Assembly (NCBI GenBank): GCA_002245135.1
Contig: NGBS01000336.1
Location: forward strand, 1 to 41,749
Reading direction: 5' to 3'
From: Proteromonas lacertae
Lineage: Eukaryota > Sar > Bigyra > Opalinata > Proteromonadidae
Length of the DNA stretch: 41,749 nucleotides
A model generated the notes under the pieces. That model saw only the letters and a list, made by a program, of their open reading frames with translations. It ran no database searches and was not told the DNA's origin. Position 1 is the first letter of the stretch. Each line of letters starts with the position of its first letter. Shown here piece by piece: positions 35,154 to 41,749 of this stretch. A program made the translations under genes and the position numbers.

Positions 35154-36140
35154 ATGAATAATAGCTTTAATATTAATAGTGATGAGTTCAATAAACTTAA
35201 TTTAATTAATAAAATCAATATATTAAGGAATGAAATAATGACAAAGAAAATTAAACTAAAAGAGGTATATAAACTTCTATTACTTCACAATAGATACCAT
35301 TATATCAAACATTAGATATTAATACAAAATTGCAGATATTAGCATATTTAAAGGAACAGAAGAAAAATCTAGACAGTCTTCATCAGCCTTTAGAAAAAAT
35401 AGAGTCATTTCCCCAGAATTTATTTGGATTAAGTAAACTACCAAGTATATCATATAAAATAGCTATATGTAAATGAATAGTCTCATTTTTCTCTATTGTT
35501 GAGAATATAATGAAAGCATTTGGAGATAAGCCAAGTCCTTTAGAAAAGTCTGTATGTATTGTAACTGTTCATTGTATATATATATCCATTTAATTATAAT
35601 GATTAGTATTTTCTTGGGGCTTGAAAGTAGTAAAGAAATATAAAAGAAAGAATAATAGTTTTAATATATTATCATTCTCTAAAGATTATCCAGAAATTGT
35701 TAAAATATATAATTCAGTAAAGAAAACAAAATCATTACTTTGTGAAAAAGTAAAAGATAAGACAATTTTAACTTCAAATATGTTTAATGATATTGAAAAT
35801 GTTGATTCAAATGATTCATTTTCAATGAAACACAAACAGATATTAAAACACTTTGATGAAATAACTACATCAATGGGAATTGAAGAATATTTACTTTATT
35901 CAGAGCAAAGATGCCAAGGTTTTTCAAATAAGTGTAAAAAAGAATTTAATGAATATTTCAATATAAAACAAGATAGAATTACAAAGATTTTGAATTATTT
36001 ATTTATACAACAGTATATTTATATTTGTAATTGTATATATTATTAATAGTGTGTATGATGTTGTGTTTTCTGCAAAAAATAAATCAAAAGTTTATCCAAT
36101 TTCACCAGAAATTTATGATAATGTAATTCTATCTATTTAA
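35154..36140 (+). CDS. Unknown helical protein
   Basis: Starts MNNSFNINSDEFNKLNLINK and runs through introns at 35264-35292 (29 nt) and near 35443-35478 (36 nt), a longer one before 35607, and one near 36012-36048. The product is about 275 residues, highly charged and mostly helical (LAYLKEQKKNLDSLHQPLEK, later KQILKHFDEITTSMGIEEYL). After the third intron the frame only joins if one G is missing in the run at 35616-35619. The end reads SPEIYDNVILSI. No domain is recognised. It converges with the P-glycoprotein gene, 87 bp between stops. Confidence 0.6.
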
Positions 36141-36227
36141 TATTTTTTTTGTTGTTTTTCTTTGATAATATAACAAAAAAGAAAATAAAAATGTCATTCA
36201 TATAGTAAAATATAGAATAATACTATT

Positions 36228-39200
36228 CTAAGCTGGTAATAACATTTGTCTTGTTGCTAATTGTTTATATAATCCATTTTCAATTTCCATTAATTGTTCA
36301 TGCTTTCCTGCTTCAACTACTTTTCCATGATCCATTACAAATATCATATCAGCATTTTGAATTGTACTTAATCTATGAGCAACAATTATACTTGTTCTAT
36401 CACTACTTTCTAATAATTTATCAATTGCTTCTTGAACAACAGCTTCACTTTCGGTATCTAAAGCACTAGTAGCTTCATCTAATAACAATATCTTTGGATT
36501 TCTTAATATAGCTCTGGCAATGGCTATTCTTTGCTTTTGTCCTCCACTTAATTGCTCTCCTTTATTACCAACTTCAGTATTGTAATTATCTGGGAAATCC
36601 ATTATGAAATTATGAGCATTTGCTGCTTTTGCTGCTGCTACTACATCTTCATGAGTTATTTTATCATTTCCATAATCTCCCATCTTTATATTATCTTCAA
36701 TTGTTCCACTGAATAAAACTGGTTCTTGACCAACTAAACCAAATTGTTTTCTCAAATACTTTATATTGATTGATGTAATTTCATGACCATCTAATAACAC
36801 TTCACCTGAATCAGCATTATAGAATCTTTGTAATAAACCAATTATTGTTGATTTACCACAACCACTTGAACCAACTAAAGCTACTTTTTGACCTTTCTGA
36901 ATCTTCAAATTCAATTTTCTTAAGATTGGAACATCTAATCGAGTTGGATATCTAAATCTCACATCTCTAAATTCAATTTCACCAACTATTTCTGGTGTAT
37001 CACCATCTGGACAGGTATAATCAATTGGTGGAACTCTATCTAATAATCCAAATACACTTTCAGCTGCTTGTTGTACTTTCACTGTATCAGTAGCTCTTCC
37101 AGCAGATTGACCTACACTTTGAGCTGCTACCATTACAGACATCATCACTTTCATTAATTGAGCATTATTACATTTACCTTCTGTTGCCCACAATCCTCCT
37201 ACTCTTATCACTAAAGCAGTTGCTCCCATTGATATCATGTTATTATAAAACTGAAGAAGACCAGTGCACCAAGCATCTTTCTTTCCTGTTTCATATGGTT
37301 TCATTTGTTTCTTTCCAAACATCACTGAGAATTTCTCTTGTAATCCAAAAGCATGAAGTGTTCTAATTCCATTTACTGCTTCTGATGCTAAAGCTCCTGC
37401 TTCTTCCATTGGCTTTCTCATTTCTCTTATCAATCTTGACATTGTCTTACCTTGTAAATAAGATCCTAAAACTAAGAATGGGAATGCAGCTAAAATAACA
37501 AATGTTAATAACCAATAAGAAACAAAGGCAATAATCAAACCAACTATACAAGTAAATACAGTTTGAACATCAGTTGCTAATCTTTCACCTAAAGCAGCTT
37601 TTATATTTTGAGCATCTTGAGATAATTTGGATGTCATTGCACCAGTGTTATTCTCTTCAGCATCATAATAACCAACATCTTGTTTTAACATTGCTGTAAA
37701 GCACATTTGTCTAATTCTACAAGTCAATCTTTCACCTACAGAACCAAAGGTAAATGATCTAATCACCATGACAGTGAATAAAACAACAGCAAAGGCAATT
37801 AATATACAAGCCCACATCACTGTTCCATTTCTCATTTCATGAGTATTTGATTCATAATATACATCCAACATTTCAGCAAATAATACACCAAACACTGGCA
37901 TTGCTCCACCTGATATTGCACCACATATTATTCCAATTACAGTAAGACCTGTTTCTGGTTTAGCTAAAGCCCATAATCTCGATTTTGATGTATCTATTTT
38001 TACTTCTTCACCTGTAGTTGGATCAACTACTCCAGATGTTAATCTACTATCTCTCATTGAAGATCTTCGTGCAATATATACAGCTTCATCTTCTTCATCT
38101 TCAGCTGCTATTGCTTCTTCTCTCTTCTTGTTTAACATTTGACGATTTCTTAATTCTGCATATAATCCATTCTTCGCTATTAATTCTGAATGTGTTCCTT
38201 GTTCAGCTATTTTACCTTCATTAAAAACAACGATTTCATCAGCTGATTCTATTGTTGATAATCTATGAGCAATTATCAAAGTTGTTCTAGCTCTTTGTTT
38301 TACTAATTCATCTAAAGCAGCTTGAACTACTTTTTCACTTTCACTATCTAAAGCACTTGTTGCTTCATCTAATAATAAGATTCCTGGATTTCTAACTAAG
38401 GCTCTAGCAATTGCAATTCTTTGTTTTTGACCACCACTCAATGAATGACCACCTTCACCTACAAATGTATCATATCCTTCAGGAAATTCCATTATGAAAT
38501 TATGAGCATTTGAATCTTTGGCAGCTTTTATTATATCTTCATCAGTGCAATCTAATCTTCCATTTCGAATATTATCTTTTACTGTTCCACTGAATAATAT
38601 TGGTTCTTGACCTACAAAACCCATTTGATGTCTGAAACTAGCTAAATTCAAATCACGAATATTCATTCCATCAACAAATACTTCACCTTCTTCTGGATCA
38701 TAGAATCTTTGTAACATTTGAATTGTTGTTGATTTACCACATCCACTTGAACCAACTAAACCGACTGTTTTACCAGCTTCTACTGTAAGACTCATTCCAT
38801 TTAAGATGATTTGATCTGGTCTACTTGGATATCTGAATTTGATATTTCTAAATTCGATTTTACCTTCTAAATGTTCTACTTTCTTACCTAAATCATCCAT
38901 TCCATCAATTGGAGGAATTCTGTCAATTGTTGCATATACTTCAGCACCAGAACCACATGCTTGTCCAATAGCAACTATAGATGGTCCTAACATAGTTAAA
39001 CCCATTGTTCCCATTAATACAGCCATGAATACAGTCATAACACTTCCACCAGTAAAGCATTTACTATCTCCAACACCTAATTGGCAATCAGTTGCATAAT
39101 CACACTATATAAATAATATAATAATGAACATACAGGACTTTTACCTAAACCAGGACAATCATTAGCAGTCAAATTAGCAATTACATTAGGGTTAACAGTA

Positions 39201-40701
39201 TAACAAAAGTCTTTATATGATGGATGATCATAATTCTGAATATCTTCTACAGTACGTTTTGCCAAATCATTACCTTGACTACAATAGTGATAGATTCTAT
39301 AATAATAATAATAATATATTATATATATTATACTCATCTCTTGCATCATCTTGATCATCTCCAATCAATTTACCACCATACCATAAACCTAATGAATATG
39401 TTAAATACATAATCATCATAAATAAACCAATAATTGCACCAGCAATTCTTGACATTTGAATACCTAAACCTCTTGCTTCTTCAACAGCAACTTTATATCT
39501 TTTAATGAAATATTCTTCAATACCAAATGAAGCAACTGTTCTGATTGAGCCAATAGCTTCTTCAGCAATACCACCTGATTCAGCAAATCTGTTTTGAGCT
39601 TCCAATATGAATTTTCTCAATAAAATACCAAAAGCACTACCAACAATACACAATGGCACACCTAATGCTAATATAACCAAAGTCATTGACCAATCTTTGG
39701 TAAAACCAATTGCATAACCAGCAATAAACTGAGCTAATGCTTGAATAGTCATACCAATATCTTTACCCATTCCTCCTGTCATAATCAATGTATCATCAAC
39801 AATACGAGTGGATAATGTCTTTGGATCATGACTATCAAACCAAGTAACATCTTGACGAATAATACCACGGAAATACAAATACCTAACTCTTGCAATTTGT
39901 CTTTCTGCTGTTAATTTCCCATGACCACATCATAAAGAAACTACATACAGCCATTGCTGCACCAATTCCAAACATCAACAAACTATTCTCAATAATACTA
40001 TCTCGAGCTTCTTGAATATAGGCTTGAATTTGATCAACTGTAAGTTCTACATCACCTGTTTGAACTTGATTCATCATATCACCAAAGATTAACATAGAAC
40101 ATGGCATAATTACACCTGTACCAATTGAGAAGATTATACCAATGAATTGAAGAAAACGATCAATGTAGTCGGAATATTTCAATAACTGTCCTATACTTAA
40201 ACTCTTTTTAACTCTCGCATTTTCAATACTTTCTTTAGATGAAACATGCTCATGAGCGTTTGTATCTTTAACACCATTTTTTACAACTGGTTTATCATTT
40301 TGAGCAGTTGGTGCAGGCTTAACTTCGATTGTTTTGATTTGAACAGGTTCTCTTTTTATTGGCTGATTTTCTTCAGTACTTTCAGCTGGTCTGTTTTCAT
40401 CGGCCTTTGATTCAGTTGTATTTCCATTACCATTTTCCGTTTGTTGAGATGGTTCATTTACAGGAGGTTGTTCATTGTGTTGTTGTGTTGTTTCAACTGC
40501 ATTATTACCATCACTCTCCGGAATATTTTCTTGTTGATTTTCTGTGTTGCCATTCTGTCCTTCTTGATTGTTTGCACTATTTTGAACAATTGCTTCAGAA
40601 TCACCGTTTGGGTGTTGTTCGTCTGGATTTTCCAACTTACATTTTCATTTGACCCTTCAGTTGGACCAGATTGATTAACAGGATCGCTTGATATTGTTCA
40701 T
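36228..40701 (-). CDS. P-glycoprotein-like full ABC transporter (ABCB, MDR type)
   Basis: About 1,450 codons in three main exons (introns of 37 and 29 nt at ~39300-39336 and ~39105-39133). Order: Asn/Gln/Glu-rich cytosolic tail (~150 residues), six membrane helices, nucleotide-binding domain 1, linker, six helices, domain 2. Both ATPase domains are complete: Walker A GSSGCGKST, Q loop GQEP, signature LSGGQKQRIAIARA, Walker B ILLLDEATSALD, switch His (IAHRLST and VAHRLST). Such pumps export hydrophobic compounds from the plasma membrane. The 5' exon needs three 1-nt corrections (near 40689, 40637 and 39911) to join the tail to WEI-AERQIARVRYLYFRGI; these look like assembly indels. The start at 40701 is therefore provisional. 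Confidence 0.9.
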
Positions 40702-40927
40702 TCAAAAAATCCTCAATTTGCTTGAATAAACAAGCTTTTTTGTAATAAAATCAACTGTCAAACAAATTGTAACCAACAAAATCTTTAAAAAACATCACAC
40801 ACACATTATTTATCTCATTTATGATTGTCCATCAACTAGATACTGTATTATATTCTCCTAAGAATGTCAAAATAGATTATCAAGCTTTTGTTTGATTTAT
40901 AAATCTTTCTTTATTCTTGTTATCTGG
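40702..40927. promoter_or_regulatory. Divergent intergenic region, P-glycoprotein / ARPC4
   Basis: 226 bp between the two start codons, AT-rich, no motif recognised. It must hold both promoters. Confidence 0.35.
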
Positions 40928-41522
40928 ATGGTATATTTTAATAATTATTTTCCTAGGCAACTTCTTTACGTCCGTATATTGAAAAAATTAGAAACACTCT
41001 TACACAAACACTAACATTAAGAACATTCTTCAATGTTGTCTGAAAAAAAGTAAACCAGAAGTTGAAATTCAGTATAATAAATAATCATTTTTATTTGAAC
41101 AGATCAGGTCAAATTCAGTACTTGATCCAATTTTAATAACTCGTTCTGAACATGAAAAATGTTTAATAGAACCTTCCATTAACTCAGTTAGAATTAGTAT
41201 ATCAATAAAAAAAATCTGATGAGTTGGAAGTGTTGTTGTGTAAGAAATATAGTTCGTTCTTAATGAAGAGAGCTGAAATGTTTTATATATTGAGACGTAA
41301 ACCAATGCCAGTATTTATAATATACTTCTATTTTATTGCAGGGATATGATATTAGTTTTTAATAACTGATGAACATTTAGTAAAGTTTCAAAGGATAAAA
41401 TAATCGAATTCCTTGTCCAATTCCTTGAAGAAATAGATAAGAACTTATCAGAATTGAAATTAAGTGTGAATTCTAGAACTAGAGCATTTGCTACAGAATT
41501 TGTTCAAACTCTAACTACATAA
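40928..41522 (+). CDS. ARPC4: Arp2/3 complex subunit 4 (p20), with four apparent 1-nt shifts
   Basis: Exon 1 is just the ATG; after a 26-nt intron come [20 protein letters not shown], then [10 protein letters not shown], then (36-nt intron) [20 protein letters not shown] and [24 protein letters not shown], (31-nt intron ending GCAG) GYDISF and [26 protein letters not shown]. This is ARPC4 throughout and about 167 residues, the family length. It is part of the Arp2/3 complex that nucleates branched actin. The frame breaks at four places (near 41038, 41207-41214, 41356-41360 and 41386), always one base and mostly in A/T runs. Conserved residues and splice sites are intact, so poor sequence quality is more likely than a pseudogene. 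Confidence 0.85.
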
Positions 41523-41628
41523 GCTATATTTTTCTTTAAATATACTTTTATTATCATTGTGTTTATATATATTTGAGATATTGTAATAACAAAAACATTA
41601 ATAATCACTAAACGACAATATTGCTTAT

Positions 41629-41749
41629 CTATTTTCTCTTTCTCAGCTCAAATGGAAGTGGTTTTATATTTTTCTTATTTTCACTATAATATTGATAATA
41701 CTCATCATTATTATTATCTCTAACATAACTATTTGGATATAAAAGCGGA
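41629..41749 (-). CDS. Unknown protein, C-terminal fragment cut by the window edge
   Basis: The minus strand is open from the window end to a TAG at 41629-41631, reading LLYPNSYVRDNNNDEYYQYY and ending KPLPFELRKRK. It is Asn/Tyr-rich and basic at the end, with codon use like its neighbours. The 5' part lies outside the window, and no family can be named from 39 residues. Confidence 0.5.
   Translation of the reverse strand, partial: PLLYPNSYVRDNNNDEYYQYYSENKKNIKPLPFELRKRK

Noticed and set aside
39900-40701. Programmed ribosomal frameshifting as the cause of the P-glycoprotein frame changes
   Set aside because: Three shifts in both directions occur in one exon without a shared slippery site, which fits scattered sequencing indels better.
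40928-41522. Calling ARPC4 a pseudogene
   Set aside because: All shifts are single bases, mostly in short A/T runs, conserved residues remain, and all three introns keep proper ends. Other sound genes in the window show the same kind of shift, so an assembly cause is preferred.
1-41749. Transposons, retroelements, virus-like genes, CRISPR arrays
   Set aside because: No reverse transcriptase, integrase, transposase, capsid or terminal repeat was seen; low-complexity AT and polyQ/polyN tracts account for the repeats present.

Overview
This is a nuclear contig of an unidentified, very AT-rich, gene-dense single-celled eukaryote. It uses the standard genetic code: TAA, TAG and TGA all end recognisable genes. 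Almost every gene is cut by tiny introns, mostly 25-50 nt, that begin GTAT and end TAG. When these are removed, thirteen of the protein genes close exactly in frame. Contents include a nuclear-encoded mitochondrial ribosomal protein (uS17m), a tafazzin-like acyltransferase, GnT-I (MGAT1), an ELO fatty-acid elongase, an Arp2/3 subunit (ARPC4), a selenocysteine tRNA and Asn/Gln-rich low-complexity proteins. Together these suggest a mitochondriate, actin-using protist, perhaps amoebozoan-like, but the taxon cannot be fixed from this window. No transposon, virus-like element or CRISPR array was seen.

Layout. 1-9.6 kb, minus strand: two tandem genes for a divergent Hsp110/Hsp70-like protein. The ATPase domain carries no recognisable beta substrate domain and instead has long helical or disordered tails. 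They share an 818-819 bp block that differs at only four positions, while their flanks are strongly diverged. 9.6-10.65 kb: DNAJC25, head to head with the second Hsp-like gene across 55 bp. 10.78-10.86 kb: tRNA-Sec. 11-15 kb: ARL2BP and a PUF RNA-binding protein with a RING-like N-terminal segment. 15.2-18.8 kb: V-ATPase subunit D, a small ankyrin-like protein, and an intronless Hsp70 that stops before the lid. 18.9-24 kb: a coiled-coil protein, MGAT1 and an unknown protein. 24-26.8 kb: tafazzin, an RNF5/RNF185-type E3 ligase, and uS17m. 26.9-31.5 kb: a protein with four cyclic-nucleotide-binding-like domains and a lipid-anchored pseudokinase with leucine-rich repeats. 31.6-36.1 kb: a Gln-rich protein with two PH-like domains, an ELO elongase and an unknown protein. 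36.2-41.5 kb: a full-size P-glycoprotein (ABCB) and ARPC4. The last 120 bases hold the 3' end of an unknown gene.

Genes are often arranged in divergent pairs 55-120 bp apart, and convergent pairs are only 22-170 bp apart, so promoters and terminators must be very short. Chaperones recur: two Hsp110-like genes, one Hsp70 and one J-protein. Several genes carry isolated 1-nt gains or losses, mostly in short A/T runs and densest in ARPC4 at the right end. These look more like assembly indels than decay, because substitutions and splice sites are otherwise intact.
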